Shown here one piece after another: positions 43,507 through 53,413 of a stretch of 54,847 nt of DNA. The translations under genes were made by a program, and so were the position numbers. The first letter of the stretch is position 1; each line of letters begins with the position of its first letter. Source of the DNA: Actinomyces johnsonii (lineage in GTDB: Bacteria; Actinomycetota; Actinomycetes; Actinomycetales; Actinomycetaceae); assembly GCF_006546835.1 (NCBI RefSeq), contig NZ_VICB01000017.1, positions 1 to 54,847 of the forward strand, given 5' to 3'. The notes beneath the pieces were generated by a model, which saw only the letters and a list, made by a program, of their open reading frames with translations, ran no database searches and was not told the origin of the DNA.

Positions 43507-45216
43507 TCAGCTCCGCTTGACCAGGGGGAAGGTGATGGTCTCGCGGATCCCCTGGCCGGTGAGCACCATGAGGAGGCGGTCGATACCCATGCCCATGCCG
43601 CCAGACGGCGGGAAGCCCTGCTCCATGGCAACCAGGAAGTCCTCGTCCAGGACCATGGCCTCGGGGTCGCCCTTGGCGGCCGCGAGCGCCTGGGCCTCGA
43701 AGCGCTCGCGCTGGACCACGGGATCGGCCAGCTCGGAGTAGGCGGTGGCGGTTTCGAAGCCGCGCACGTAAAGGTCCCACTTCTCGGTCAGGCCCGGCTT
43801 GCTGCGGTGGTAGCGGGTCAGCGGCGAGGTGTCCTCGGGGAAGTCGTAGACGAAGGTGGGCGCCCACAGCTTGTTGCCGACGAGCTCTTCGAAGATGTCC
43901 TCGACGACCTTACCGGCCACGGCGTAGTCGTCGATCTCCAGGCCAATCCGCTCGGCGTGGGCGACGAGCCGCTCGCGCGGGGTCTCCACGGTGATCTCCT
44001 CGCCGAGGGCCTCGGAGACGGAGGTGTAGAGGTCGATGGTGTCCCACTCGCCCGACAGGTCGTACTCGGTGCCGTCGGCGAGCGTGACGACCTCGCCGCC
44101 CTCGGGCAGGTCGAAGGCGTCGCGGGCCGCCTGCTGGACGAGGTTGCGGGTCAGGTCGGCCATGCCGTTGTAGTCGGAGTAGGCCTCGTAGGCCTCCAGA
44201 GCCGTGAACTCCGGAGAGTGGGAAGAGTCGGCGCCCTCGTTGCGGAAGTTGCGGTTGATCTCGAAGACGCGGTCGACGCCGCCGACCACGGCGCGCTTGA
44301 GGTAGATCTCCGTGGCGATGCGCAGGTAGAGATCCATGTCGAAGGCGTTCATGTGGGTGATGAACGGGCGCGCGGCCGCCCCGCCGTGGATGACCTGGAG
44401 CATGGGGGTCTCCAGCTCCAGGTAGTCGCGGCGGAAGAAGTTCTCGCGGATGGAGCGCACGACGGCGGCCCGGGTGCGCACCATGTCGCGGGCGGAGGGC
44501 CGGGTGAGCAGGTCGAGCTCGCGACGGCGCACGCGCTGCTCCTCCGAGAGCGTCACCGCCTCGCCGGCCTCGTTGGTCCAGGTCTTGGGCAGGGGGCGCA
44601 GGGCCTTGGAGGCGATCCTCCAGGCGGGGACTTCGACGTCGTCGTCCCCGGCCGTGGCGGTCTCGGCGCCCTCGCGCAGGACGGGCTCGGCCATGACGGA
44701 CAGCTCCCCGCGGCGCGAGGAGATGACGCGGCCGTGGACGAAGAGGTGGTCGCCCAGGTCGACGTCGGCCTTGAAGGCCGCGAGCGCGGTGTGGCCCTCT
44801 GCGGGCAGGGCCTTGGCCGAGAGCATGGCCTGCAGGGTGGCGCCTGCTCCGTCCTGCAGGGTGACGAAGCACAGGCGGCCGGTGTTGCGCAGGAAGACGA
44901 CGCGGCCGGCCACGCCGACGACGTCGTCGGTCTCGTCCCCGGCCTCGAGGTGGGAGTAGGCCTCGCGCACGGCGGCGATGGTGGTGGTGACGGGCACGGA
45001 GACCGGGTAGGGGTCCCAGCCCTCGCCGCGCAGGCGCTCGCGCTTGCCGGCGCGGACCTCGAACTGCTCGCCCGGGCCCGGATCGGCCTTGGGCTGCTTG
45101 GGCCGGTCCGCCGAGCCGTCCGAAGAGTTCGGGGCCTTCGGAGACTTCGGGGACTCGGTGCCGGCGGGGGTGTCGGTGGCGGTCGGGTCGGGGCTGGGGG
45201 TGGTCTCGTCTGTCAC
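43507..45216 (-). CDS. lysS: lysyl-tRNA synthetase, class II
   Basis: LysS charges tRNA-Lys with lysine. The 569-residue product has a Pro/Ser/Asp-rich N-terminal extension (about 1-55), then the OB-fold anticodon-binding domain with [25 protein letters not shown]. The class II core carries motif 1 [17 protein letters not shown], motif 2 [32 protein letters not shown] and motif 3 [15 protein letters not shown]. The start is GTG 45216; TAGACT lies 7 nt upstream with no ribosome-binding site, so it is probably leaderless. panD lies about 105 bases upstream in the same direction. Confidence 0.96.
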   Translation of the reverse strand: MTDETTPSPDPTATDTPAGTESPKSPKAPNSSDGSADRPKQPKADPGPGEQFEVRAGKRERLRGEGWDPYPVSVPVTTTIAAVREAYSHLEAGDETDDVVGVAGRVVFLRNTGRLCFVTLQDGAGATLQAMLSAKALPAEGHTALAAFKADVDLGDHLFVHGRVISSRRGELSVMAEPVLREGAETATAGDDDVEVPAWRIASKALRPLPKTWTNEAGEAVTLSEEQRVRRRELDLLTRPSARDMVRTRAAVVRSIRENFFRRDYLELETPMLQVIHGGAAARPFITHMNAFDMDLYLRIATEIYLKRAVVGGVDRVFEINRNFRNEGADSSHSPEFTALEAYEAYSDYNGMADLTRNLVQQAARDAFDLPEGGEVVTLADGTEYDLSGEWDTIDLYTSVSEALGEEITVETPRERLVAHAERIGLEIDDYAVAGKVVEDIFEELVGNKLWAPTFVYDFPEDTSPLTRYHRSKPGLTEKWDLYVRGFETATAYSELADPVVQRERFEAQALAAAKGDPEAMVLDEDFLVAMEQGFPPSGGMGMGIDRLLMVLTGQGIRETITFPLVKRS

Positions 45217-45223
45217 GTGAGGG

Positions 45224-45229
45224 AGTCTA
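45224..45229 (-). promoter_or_regulatory. -10 hexamer for leaderless lysS
   Basis: On the minus strand TAGACT is followed by 7 nt and GTG 45216, without a ribosome-binding site. Confidence 0.5.
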
Positions 45230-45321
45230 ACGGCGCCCGCCCGCCCCGGCCGTCCCTCGGGGCCCGACGACTCCCGCACCACACCCGATCCTGGTCACAC
45301 CGAGTGGCCGGCGGGGCGGGG

Positions 45322-45777
45322 TCAGGCTCGGGCCTCGGCCAGGGGGATGCCGGAGGGGCGCAGGCCCTGGAGGCGGGCGACGTCGGAGTCGACCGCCACC
45401 TGGCCGGGGTCTGTGCCCCGCTCCACGATCCGGTTGGCGGCGTCGACGAAGACGACGCGGGGCAGGTAGGTGCGGGCTTCGTCGTCGGGAATCTGGGAGT
45501 AGGCGATGAGAATGACGACGTCGCCGGGACCGACCAAGTGGGCGGCAGCACCGTTGACGCAGATCTCTCCGGCGCCGCGCTCGCCGGGGATGACGTAGGT
45601 GGACAGGCGATTGCCGTTGGTGCAGTTGCAGATGTCCACACGCTCGCCGGGCAGCAGGTCAGCGGCCTCGAGCAGGTCGACGTCCACCGTAATCGAGCCG
45701 ACGTAGTCGAGGTCGGCCTGGGTCACGGTGGCGCGGTGGATCTTGGACGTCATCATCGTCCGGGTGCGGGCGCTCAT
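45322..45777 (-). CDS. panD: aspartate 1-decarboxylase precursor
   Basis: PanD makes beta-alanine from aspartate for pantothenate synthesis. The 151-residue proenzyme begins [20 protein letters not shown] and contains the self-cleavage site Gly27-Ser28 in DYVGSITVD, where Ser becomes the pyruvoyl cofactor. [33 protein letters not shown] is the conserved core. The start was set at ATG 45777 by comparison with the family N-terminus; TACGCT lies 8 nt upstream, so a separate leaderless start is possible. panC lies 97 bases upstream and the pair supplies pantothenate and coenzyme A. Confidence 0.95.
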   Translation of the reverse strand: MSARTRTMMTSKIHRATVTQADLDYVGSITVDVDLLEAADLLPGERVDICNCTNGNRLSTYVIPGERGAGEICVNGAAAHLVGPGDVVILIAYSQIPDDEARTYLPRVVFVDAANRIVERGTDPGQVAVDSDVARLQGLRPSGIPLAEARA

Positions 45778-45874
45778 CGCGGCACAGCGTAGACGGTGGG
45801 GAGCCCGGCGTGCTGTACGGCGCGGCACAGGGTGAGCGAGTCGACATGCTCGCGGGCAGGTTCCCGCGCGGTGC

Positions 45875-46906
45875 CTACGGGCGCAGGTCGATGAGGGTGT
45901 TGTCGATGAGGCGGGTGGTTCCCACGCGGGCGGCCACGGCCAGCAGGCCCATGGGCGCAGGGCCCTCCTCCGCGTCCTCTCTCACCGGTGCGCTGCGCGG
46001 CAGGCCGAGTCCGGCGTCGGTCAGGTCCTCGAATCCGGTGGGGTCGACGAGGGCCACGTAGTCGACCTCGATGCCGTCGGATGCCTCCAAGGACGCCAGG
46101 GCGGCCCGGCGGATCGAGGCCGGGTCGGGGCGGGCGCCGGAGGCGGCCGCCTCCACGGCGACGTCGCGACCGGCCCGCAGGGCGCGCGAGAGGGCCAGGG
46201 CCTGCTCGCGCTGCTCGGGGCTGAGGTAGGCGTTGCGCGAGCTCATGGCCAGGCCGTCGCTCTCGCGGCGGATGTCGACCGGCACGATCTCCACCGGGAC
46301 GGCGAGGTCGCGCACCATGGCCTCGATGATCGCCAGCTGCTGGGCGTCCTTGCGGCCGAACAGCGCCCAGCGCGGCGAGGTCAGGTGCATGAGGGTGAGC
46401 ACCACCTGGCACACGCCGGCGAAGTGGGTGGGGCGGGTGCGCCCCTCCAGGACGGTGGCAATGGGGCCCGGGTCGATGCGCACCGATGGCTGCCCGGCCG
46501 GGTAGATGACTTCCGGGGTGGGCGCGAAGACGACAAGGCGCCCCACGCCCAGGGCGCCGTCGACGCCGGTGAGGGTCCGTGTCAGTCCGGCCAGATCCCC
46601 CTCGAGGTCGCGCGGGTAGGAGTCGAGATCCTCGGAGGGGGCGAATTGGAGGGGGTTGACGAAGATGGTGACCACCACGGTGCCAGCCTGCCCGACGCGT
46701 CGAGCGGCCTCGCGCACGAGGTCGAAGTGGCCCTCGTGGAGGGCGCCCATGGTCATGACGACCGCGCGGGGGCCCGGAGCTGCGGCCAGGGCGGCGGCGA
46801 GCTCGGCGCGGCTGCGGGTCAGGGCGGCCGCGGCGCCGGCATCACCGGGAGTGGCGAGGCTCGAACGAGGGGCGGGAACGGGCGTCTGCGCGGGTTCGGT
46901 GCTCAC
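45875..46906 (-). CDS. panC: pantothenate synthetase
   Basis: PanC joins pantoate and beta-alanine with ATP. The 343-residue product has a 30-residue Ala/Pro-rich start, the HIGH-type ATP loop [13 protein letters not shown] (about 53), [21 protein letters not shown] for pantoate binding, and [42 protein letters not shown] and the KMSKS-like [17 protein letters not shown] complete the core. It is longer than the usual 280-310 because of the N-terminus and an acidic insert near the end ([14 protein letters not shown]). GTG 46906 was chosen because TAGCGT lies 7 nt upstream. It is divergent from the DUF2520 gene by 77 bases. Confidence 0.95.
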   Translation of the reverse strand: MSTEPAQTPVPAPRSSLATPGDAGAAAALTRSRAELAAALAAAPGPRAVVMTMGALHEGHFDLVREAARRVGQAGTVVVTIFVNPLQFAPSEDLDSYPRDLEGDLAGLTRTLTGVDGALGVGRLVVFAPTPEVIYPAGQPSVRIDPGPIATVLEGRTRPTHFAGVCQVVLTLMHLTSPRWALFGRKDAQQLAIIEAMVRDLAVPVEIVPVDIRRESDGLAMSSRNAYLSPEQREQALALSRALRAGRDVAVEAAASGARPDPASIRRAALASLEASDGIEVDYVALVDPTGFEDLTDAGLGLPRSAPVREDAEEGPAPMGLLAVAARVGTTRLIDNTLIDLRP

Positions 46907-46913
46907 GCATCCC

Positions 46914-46919
46914 ACGCTA
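46914..46919 (-). promoter_or_regulatory. -10 hexamer for leaderless panC
   Basis: On the minus strand TAGCGT is followed by 7 nt and GTG 46906. No ribosome-binding site is present. Confidence 0.45.
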
Positions 46920-46983
46920 GTCGCCCCGCGGGGGCCGCGCCGAATCCGCGGCCGCCCGGCGCGGACATGAGAGCATCGGGGCC

Positions 46984-47952
46984 ATGAGTGACCTTGACGG
47001 CGCGAGTCCCGGCGGCAGTGGCAGCGGGCGCCCGGGCGCGCCCCCGGGCCGGCCGGGCAGGCTGGGCATCGGCATCATCTCCGCGGGGCGCGTCGGCGCG
47101 GTCCTGGGCTGCGCGCTGCGGGCGGTGGAGCACCAGGTCGTCGGCGTCCATGCCGTCTCCGAGGACTCGCGCGAGCGCGCGGAGATGCTGCTGCCGGGCG
47201 TGCCGGTGCTGGAGGTGGAGGAGATCGTCGAGCGCGCCGAGCTGGTCCTGCTGGCAGTACCGGACGATGCGCTCGAACCGCTCGTCCAGGGCCTGGCGGA
47301 CCTCGGCCGCTGGCAGCCAGGCCAGCTGGTGGCCCATACCTCGGGCCGCTACGGCGCGGGAGTCCTGGCCCCCGCCCAGCGCTGTGGGACGATCCCGCTG
47401 GCCATCCACCCGGCGATGACCTTCTCCGGGTTCTCCACGGATGTGGCCCGGCTCGTCGGCTGCCCGATGGCCGTGACCGCGCCCGCGGCGGTGCTGCCCA
47501 TCGCGCAGGCGCTCGTCGTCGAGCTCGGCGGCGAGCCCTTCGCTCTGGAGGAGTCGGCGCGCCCCGCCTACCACGCGGCCCTCGCGCACGGCGCCAACCA
47601 TCTGCTGACCGTGGTGACGCAGGCCGTCCGGGTGCTGGCTGCGGCCGGTGTGGAGGACGGCGCGGCCACGCTCGGTCCCCTGCTCGCGGCGGCCCTCGAC
47701 CGGGCCCTGCACGAGGGCGAGGCCGGGCTGACCGGCCCGGTCTCCCGGGGCGACGCCGGCACGGTGGCCGCCCACTTGGAGGCGCTCTCCTCCTTGCGCG
47801 ACGGCGAGGGCCACGGGCTCGACGACGTCGTCGCCTCCTACCGGCAGCTGGCCGCCGCCGCCACCGAGCGCTGCGAGGCCGCCGGGCGCCTCACCGCCGA
47901 GCAGGCCCTTCGTCTGCGCGAGACCCTGGCCCCTGGGCAGCTGGAGCACTGA
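46984..47952 (+). CDS. Rossmann-like and DUF2520 domain protein
   Basis: The 322-residue protein has a Gly/Pro-rich 25-residue start, then a Rossmann fold (IGIISAGRVGAVLGCALRAVEHQVVGVHAVS, about 28-58; LVLLAVPDDALEPLVQGLA). The helical DUF2520 domain covers the C-terminal half (ESARPAYHAALAHGANHLLTVVTQAVRVL). The fold resembles 2-hydroxyacid and ketopantoate reductase-type dehydrogenases. Its position beside panC and panD, common in actinobacteria, has led to suggestions of a pantothenate role, but no activity is established. Its last 62 bases overlap the 3' end of the convergent PH-domain gene. Confidence 0.9.
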   Translation: MSDLDGASPGGSGSGRPGAPPGRPGRLGIGIISAGRVGAVLGCALRAVEHQVVGVHAVSEDSRERAEMLLPGVPVLEVEEIVERAELVLLAVPDDALEPLVQGLADLGRWQPGQLVAHTSGRYGAGVLAPAQRCGTIPLAIHPAMTFSGFSTDVARLVGCPMAVTAPAAVLPIAQALVVELGGEPFALEESARPAYHAALAHGANHLLTVVTQAVRVLAAAGVEDGAATLGPLLAAALDRALHEGEAGLTGPVSRGDAGTVAAHLEALSSLRDGEGHGLDDVVASYRQLAAAATERCEAAGRLTAEQALRLRETLAPGQLEH

Positions 47953-49630
47953 CGCTTGGGGGCTCGGCGGTCTGCGTGGCGGCGACGGCGCGCGCGAGCC
48001 ATCGGTCGAGCTGCTCGGCGCTGGAGCGGCGCAGCGCCCGCCGGCTGATCTGGGCCGCGAGCTCCTTGGCGTCGGCGGCGTCGAGGTTGGTGATCCGGGC
48101 GGGGACCTCGTGGGCCACCATGTCGAGGTAGAGGGAGGCCAGCGCCCGCCTGCGGGCCAGCGGCCCCTGTTTGAGGGCCAGGGACTGAATGCGCTCGTAG
48201 GGGAAGACGGCCGCCCGACGCCGCCAGCGCCCGTGGCGGATGATGACGCAGGTGTCGGTCAGGATGACGGCCGCCCGACGCCACGTCAGAGGGCGGAAGA
48301 CGCGTCCCCGGCGGCTGATGCGCACGAAACCGCGGGCCGCCGAGCCCGCCGGTGCCTGCGGGTCGCCGACGCCGTCATCGTCCCAGCCGGTCAGGACCTG
48401 ACTCAGCAGCGCATCGGGGTCGGGCACGCCCAGGTCGGGGACCACGAGCCACAGCGCGCGCAGGGCCGTGTCGCGTGCTCCCACGGGCAGCAGCATGTTG
48501 CCGGTCTGCCGGTTCTGGCCATCCTGGGGCCGGTCCTCGCGGCCGGCGACGGTAACCTCCACCTTCCACCAGTCCTTGCCCCGCCACAGGATGGGCTGGG
48601 TGAGCCCGACGCCGTGTACCCGCCCGGGCGGCAGCGTCCGCGAGGTGTCGGCGGTGAGCCCGTAACGCATCCGGATGCCGCTGGGGGTGGCCGCGGCCTG
48701 GAAGTTCCAAGCGTTGTTGAATCGGGACCATACAAGTCCCACCACGCCGACGAACGTGGTGATGAAGGACGAGACGATCGTGACCGCGCCGCCGGAGGGC
48801 ATGGCGCCCAGAGTGACGGCGAGGGTCGCGGCCACGATCTGGGAGATGATCAGCAGGAGAATGAGGTACGTGGTGATGCTGCGCAGCAGGGCGCCGATGA
48901 GGACGCCCACCTCGACGCCGTAGAGCGGATGCTCCTGGTAGTTGGAGGCCCACAGATGGGCGGGGCGCCCGGACTCGGAGGCGCCCGAGGGACGTTCTTG
49001 AGCGCGCTCACCCGCCTCGCCCTCCCCCTCACCGGTTCCGGGGAGCTCGACCCGACCGGCGGCCAGATCGAGGATGCGATCGTGCAGGGCGTGGAGCTCG
49101 CGAGTGGTCAGGTACCCGATGACGATGCGCGATCCCCTACCGCCGGCGACCTCCACAGTCAGTTGTCCCAGGCCGAAGATGCGTCCGAGCAGGGGGTGGA
49201 CGACGTCAACGGACTGGATGCGCGGAAGACGGGCCGTGCGCAGCTTGCGGCTGAGAATTCCCGAACGCAGGTAGACGCCGTCGGCGTCCACGGCGTAGGA
49301 GCGGCGCCACCAGCTGAGCATGCCGAACACCGTCCACAGGAGGATCACCCCGATAAGACCGGTCAGGTAGTAGCCGCTCTGGCCCCACAGGGAAAAGCCG
49401 TGCTTGCGGGCGATGCGGTAGGCGCGAACGAAGTCGTCGAGATTCTGGACCGTGACGAAGGCGAGGATGCCGGTGACGATCTTCCAGCCCTCCAACAGCG
49501 GCGTGACCACGTTGACCCGGTGCCAGGTGACGTTCTCGGGCAGGGGCAGGTCCCGGGAGCCGGTGTCCGGCACGGATTCCTCATTGGCCTTCCGGACGGT
49601 CCCCGGGCGGCTCGCCCACCCGGAGCTCAC
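47891..49630 (-). CDS. multi-domain bacterial PH (YdbT-like) membrane protein
   Basis: The 579-residue product contains three YdbT/bPH2-like segments interleaved with membrane helices. VDADGVYLRSGILSRKLRTARLPRIQSVDVVHPLLGRIFGLGQLTVEVAGG (about 110-160) is followed by SGIRMRYGLTADTSRTLPPGRVHGVGLTQPILWRGKDWWKVEV and VIIRHGRWRRRAAVFPYERIQSLALKQGPLARRRALASLYLDMV. Four or more helices separate them. GTG 49630 overlaps the stop of the upstream single-domain PH gene by GTGA. YdbS/YdbT pairs confer resistance to heterologous amylolysin-type lantibiotics in Bacillus; whether that applies here is unknown. The C-terminal Ala/Pro tail runs antisense to the DUF2520 gene. Confidence 0.88.
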   Translation of the reverse strand: MSSGWASRPGTVRKANEESVPDTGSRDLPLPENVTWHRVNVVTPLLEGWKIVTGILAFVTVQNLDDFVRAYRIARKHGFSLWGQSGYYLTGLIGVILLWTVFGMLSWWRRSYAVDADGVYLRSGILSRKLRTARLPRIQSVDVVHPLLGRIFGLGQLTVEVAGGRGSRIVIGYLTTRELHALHDRILDLAAGRVELPGTGEGEGEAGERAQERPSGASESGRPAHLWASNYQEHPLYGVEVGVLIGALLRSITTYLILLLIISQIVAATLAVTLGAMPSGGAVTIVSSFITTFVGVVGLVWSRFNNAWNFQAAATPSGIRMRYGLTADTSRTLPPGRVHGVGLTQPILWRGKDWWKVEVTVAGREDRPQDGQNRQTGNMLLPVGARDTALRALWLVVPDLGVPDPDALLSQVLTGWDDDGVGDPQAPAGSAARGFVRISRRGRVFRPLTWRRAAVILTDTCVIIRHGRWRRRAAVFPYERIQSLALKQGPLARRRALASLYLDMVAHEVPARITNLDAADAKELAAQISRRALRRSSAEQLDRWLARAVAATQTAEPPSVSAPAAQGPGSRADEGPARR

Positions 49631-50175
49631 AGTCCGGCCATCCTCTCCTCGCCGCGCCGGGACAGGACCTGGCGCAGGTTCTCGGCCTCGGCCACCGGCA
49701 GCCCGTTGATCGTGGCGTCGGTGCTGGCCGAGGCCGTGTGCAGCCTGACCTCGGCGATACCCATCCACCGGGCGAGCGGCCCCTGAGAGGTGTCCACGAA
49801 CTGCATGCGTCCGTAGGGGGTGACGGTGATGGAGCGGAACATGACGCCGTGGCGCCACAGGAGGTGGTTGTCGGCCAGGGCGTAGCCCATCGCCCGCACC
49901 TGGCGCGGGATGAGCCAGGCCTGCCAGATGAACAGGACCGCGAAGAGCGCCGCCGGGATGAAGAATCTGGGATCGACGATCACGCCGGGGATGACGAAGC
50001 CGATGACGAAGACGGCGCTGACGATGCCGGCCCCCAGGAGGCGAGCGGTGATGAGACGGGGCGAGACCGGGTGGAAGACGACGCCGTCGGGGGCGAAAGG
50101 GTCGGTGCCGGTCGACGGGTGCGAGCCAGCCCCGGGGACAGGCCCGGGAACCGCGGCGGGGGCCGGATCGGTCAT
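49627..50175 (-). CDS. bacterial PH (YdbS-like) membrane protein
   Basis: The 182-residue protein has a Pro/Ala-rich start of 45 residues. Two membrane helices follow (about 43-85, LLGAGIVSAVFVIGFVIPGVIV and FFIPAALFAVLFIWQAWLI). The bPH2 domain is YALADNHLLWRHGVMFRSITVTPYGRMQFVDTSQGPLARWMGIAEVRLHTAS (about 97-150), whose RMQ-D---GPLAR-MG core is characteristic of YdbS. It is coupled to both neighbours by four-base overlaps and pairs with the larger YdbT-like protein immediately downstream. Confidence 0.9.
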   Translation of the reverse strand: MTDPAPAAVPGPVPGAGSHPSTGTDPFAPDGVVFHPVSPRLITARLLGAGIVSAVFVIGFVIPGVIVDPRFFIPAALFAVLFIWQAWLIPRQVRAMGYALADNHLLWRHGVMFRSITVTPYGRMQFVDTSQGPLARWMGIAEVRLHTASASTDATINGLPVAEAENLRQVLSRRGEERMAGL

Positions 50176-50672
50176 GCGGGGGCTCCTGGTCCTTCAGGGG
50201 CCCGCCCGGAGGAGCCGGTCGAGCCCTCGTCGTCGCCGTCTCCTGAGATGGAGCACCACTGCTCGACGACGAAGCCGACGACGCACCATGCCAGACAGGC
50301 GATGAGACATCCGATCGAGGTCCAGGCCAGGTGGGTCATGGCCGGGGATCGGGGCGTCACCAACGCCAGGATGAGCCCACCGGCGTAGACGCCCCCGAGC
50401 ACGGCGCCCACAATGGCCGAGGCCTGGGCAGCGGCTGCCGTCGTGGCGGCGCCGGTGAGCGTGATCCAGGTGCGCTCGCGCGCCCGCAGCCGCCGCACCG
50501 CCAAGCCGCATACGAGGACGATACCGGCGATGACCAGTGCGGTCACCGCTCCCCAGGGGGTGAGGACCGGGACCCAGCCGAGGTGGCGCAGAAGGAGGTC
50601 GCCGGCCACCCAGGAGGCCACCGCCGCGGCAATGAACCAGGTGACGGCACTGGTCCAGCGGGTGCGCCGCAT
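50172..50672 (-). CDS. DUF3180 membrane protein
   Basis: The 166-residue protein has four predicted helices arranged as two pairs (about 10-60 and 80-140): VTWFIAAAVASWVAGDLLLRH, WGAVTALVIAGIVLVCGLAV, SAIVGAVLGGVYAGGLILALV and SIGCLIACLAWCVVGFVVEQW. It ends in an acidic/Ser tail. Its size, topology and place directly after folK fit the actinobacterial DUF3180 family, whose role is unknown. ATG 50672 overlaps the folB-folK stop and its own stop overlaps the next gene. Confidence 0.85.
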   Translation of the reverse strand: MRRTRWTSAVTWFIAAAVASWVAGDLLLRHLGWVPVLTPWGAVTALVIAGIVLVCGLAVRRLRARERTWITLTGAATTAAAAQASAIVGAVLGGVYAGGLILALVTPRSPAMTHLAWTSIGCLIACLAWCVVGFVVEQWCSISGDGDDEGSTGSSGRAPEGPGAPA

Positions 50673-53413
50673 CAGAGGTCCTGGCGGGGCCCTGTCCCCT
50701 GGGCGCCTCCACCGATGACGTCGTTCCACTGCAGCGGGGACTGCCAGGCGTCCCCCTCGGCGTCATTCTGCTGGGGCTGGGCCTCGGTTGCGGCCTGCTC
50801 CTGCTGACCGGGCGCGTAGCTTGCATAGCTGCCGATGTCCTGCTGGTCACCGGGGAACCCGCCGGTACCGGCGACCCGGCCGGGGGCGTAGCCGCCCTGT
50901 GAACCAGTCGCCCCGGCCACGCCAGCGGCCTCGGGGGCGGAGGCCGCCCGGTAGGGCGAGTCGACCTGCGGGGCCTGGCCGGACCAGGCGCTCGAGTCGT
51001 AGGAGGAGTCGAACGGTGACTGTTCGAACGGCGCCTGCTCGACCGGCGCCTGAGCGCCGAAGGGCTGGCCCGAGGGGGCGGGACCTGCGGTGGCGGGCGA
51101 GCCGCCGGAGACGCTGCTGGCGTAGTCGGCGGCCAGGGAGGCGTCGGCCGCGGAGGACTCGTCACGGGTGGCGTCGTAGACGAGCTCCGGTCCGGCATCG
51201 CCGGCGTCCTGCTCCACCGGGGGCTCCACGTAGGGGCCGGTGGGCTTGTCCGGCAGGGAGTCGGAGTCGAGCCAGTCGAAGGCCAGCCACCGCAGGCCGC
51301 CGCGGTCGGGGGCGTTCTCGGCGAGCTCGGACACCGAGCGCCCGGCCAGCTCGGCGAAGGGGTCGGCCTGGCTCCACGGCACGAGGACGAAGGCGCGCTC
51401 GGCGGCACGCGGGTGCGGCAGGGACAGTGCCGGGTCGGCGGAGGCGATGCCCTCGACCTCGATGAGGTCGACATCGAGCGTGCGCACGCCCCACGGCTCG
51501 GTGCGCACCCGCCCGGCGGCGTCCTCCAGGGAGTGGCAGACCTCGAGCAGCTCACGCGGGGAGAGGGTCGTCATGGCCACGACCACCGTGTTGAGGTAGT
51601 CGGGCTGGGGCTCGGCCCCCTCGGCGACGACGGCGACCGTGCGGGCCAGTGGCGCCACCTGCGTGACCTCGATGCCCTCGGCGCTCTTGAGGCTCTGGAC
51701 GGCCGTGCGCAGGGACTCCACGACGCTGCCGACGTTGGCTCCCAGGCCGAAGACGACGCCGACGGGGCGGGCGGGCCGCTCGGCGAGCGGGTCGATCGGG
51801 GCGGCGGGGGCCGCCGCTGCGACCGGAGCGGCGCCGGGGGCCGCGGTGCCCGGGAAGTCAGGTTGCGCCGTCGCCGAGGCCGCCGGAACGGCGTAGGAGG
51901 CGTCACTGGAGTAGGAGAAGTCCTCGGAGTAGGACGGTGCGGCACCCTCCTGGCTCACGGCCCCGGGGTACTCGCCGGGCGCGGCGAAGGGGCTGGACTC
52001 GGGCTCCACCGGCGGCTGGGAAACCGGGGCCGCGCCGATGCCGCTGGCGGCGGCCAGATCACCGACGCCTCCGGTCTGGCCAGGGAAGGCGTCCTCAGCC
52101 GCCTCGTCGTCCACGACGCCGTTGTAACTCGCCCCGCTGTAGGAGCCGGTACCGTTGTGGGTACTGGGCACGCCGAGGAGGTCCACGGGGCTGTCAGCAA
52201 CGGGCGTGGCCTGATGCTCGGCCTCCTCGGAGGAGGCCGCGTGACGGCCCTCGCGGGGCAGCTGGATCGGAAGCTCGCCCGCGGTGGAGCCGGGCCCGGC
52301 CGAAGCGCCGGCCTGAGCGGGCGCCTCATCGGCGTAGCTGAAGGCGGCGGGCTCCGGTTGCGCCTCGGGGGCGGCGGGGGCCACGCCCAGCGCCTCGGCC
52401 GCCAAGCTCACGAAGCCGTCGGCTCCGGCGGTCCTGCCCGCCGAGGCCGATGAGGGGGCGCTGGTCGTGGGGGTGTCGAGTGGGCCCGACGCGACGGAGG
52501 CGTCCGCCGCCGCGCTGTAGGACTCCGAGGCCTCTGCGGCCGCCGGGAACCCGGGGGCCCGGGAGGAGGCGGGCGAGGGGGCGGAGGACTCCGTGGCCCA
52601 GTCCGGTACCCAGGACTGCGTCGCCGCACCGGCCCCGCCGGAGACGTCGGGCTCGGCTGGCATCGGCGTGGGGATGGAGGGCGCGGCGGCGGCGAAGGGC
52701 GAGCGGGCCGGCACCTCGAGCGGCGAGGCGGGTGAGGGGGTCGGGGTGATGGGCGGCTCGGGAGTCGGCACAGCGGGCGCAGAGGCCTCGGCGTTCCCCG
52801 GGAATGAGGCGCCCGTGAGATCGGGAGCCCCGGAGACCGGGAGCGCAGCCGGAATCGCGGCGGGAGGCTCGTAGGCGGGGGCGGCGGGCGAGGAGGCGGC
52901 CATGGGCGAGGCCGAGGAGGACGGCGTCCCGTAGGACTGGGCGGAGGCGGCGACCGGTTCCTCGCCCTGGGCGGCCCAGGCGGCCTGGCTGGTGGCGGGA
53001 GACCCGCCATGGCCCGCGGCGGCATCGGCCACCCTGTGGATGGTCACCGAGACGTCCTCGAAGGCGACGTCGAGGGGTGCCTCGGGCTTGTGCACGGTGA
53101 CCTCGGCGGCCACAACGCGGGGGAAGGACAGGACCCGCTCGGCGATCCTGTCGGCCAGGGACTCGATGAGGTTGACCGGCTCCCCCTCGATGATGCTCAC
53201 GATGCCGTTGGCCACCCGGGAGTAGTCGACGGCGTCAGTCACCGAGTCGGTGACGGCGGCGACGGCGGTACCGCGCTGCCCCAGGTCGAGGACGACGTCG
53301 ACCGTGAAGAGCTGGCCCTCCTCTCGTTCGAAGGGCAGGACGCCGTGGTGGCCGCGGGCGGACAGGCCGATGAGGCTAATCCGGTCGGTGGTCGCGGAGA
53401 CGGTGGTGCTCAC
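50672..53413 (-). CDS. folBK: FolB-FolK fusion with a long disordered linker
   Basis: This 913-residue protein fuses two consecutive folate enzymes. Residues 1-125 are dihydroneopterin aldolase (GLSARGHHGVLPFEREEGQ, ESLADRIAERVL, VTVHKPEAPLDVAFEDVSVTI). Residues about 550-715 are 6-hydroxymethyl-dihydropterin pyrophosphokinase (GLGANVGSVVESLR, RTEPWGVRTLDVDLIEVEG with the two Mg-binding Asp, LPHPRAAERAFVLVPW). Between them lies about 420 residues rich in Ala, Pro, Ser and Glu with recurring Tyr, and about 195 similar residues follow the kinase. Normal fusions or separate enzymes need only 300 residues. The start is GTG 53413, coupled to folP by GTGA. Confidence 0.95.
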   Translation of the reverse strand: MSTTVSATTDRISLIGLSARGHHGVLPFEREEGQLFTVDVVLDLGQRGTAVAAVTDSVTDAVDYSRVANGIVSIIEGEPVNLIESLADRIAERVLSFPRVVAAEVTVHKPEAPLDVAFEDVSVTIHRVADAAAGHGGSPATSQAAWAAQGEEPVAASAQSYGTPSSSASPMAASSPAAPAYEPPAAIPAALPVSGAPDLTGASFPGNAEASAPAVPTPEPPITPTPSPASPLEVPARSPFAAAAPSIPTPMPAEPDVSGGAGAATQSWVPDWATESSAPSPASSRAPGFPAAAEASESYSAAADASVASGPLDTPTTSAPSSASAGRTAGADGFVSLAAEALGVAPAAPEAQPEPAAFSYADEAPAQAGASAGPGSTAGELPIQLPREGRHAASSEEAEHQATPVADSPVDLLGVPSTHNGTGSYSGASYNGVVDDEAAEDAFPGQTGGVGDLAAASGIGAAPVSQPPVEPESSPFAAPGEYPGAVSQEGAAPSYSEDFSYSSDASYAVPAASATAQPDFPGTAAPGAAPVAAAAPAAPIDPLAERPARPVGVVFGLGANVGSVVESLRTAVQSLKSAEGIEVTQVAPLARTVAVVAEGAEPQPDYLNTVVVAMTTLSPRELLEVCHSLEDAAGRVRTEPWGVRTLDVDLIEVEGIASADPALSLPHPRAAERAFVLVPWSQADPFAELAGRSVSELAENAPDRGGLRWLAFDWLDSDSLPDKPTGPYVEPPVEQDAGDAGPELVYDATRDESSAADASLAADYASSVSGGSPATAGPAPSGQPFGAQAPVEQAPFEQSPFDSSYDSSAWSGQAPQVDSPYRAASAPEAAGVAGATGSQGGYAPGRVAGTGGFPGDQQDIGSYASYAPGQQEQAATEAQPQQNDAEGDAWQSPLQWNDVIGGGAQGTGPRQDL

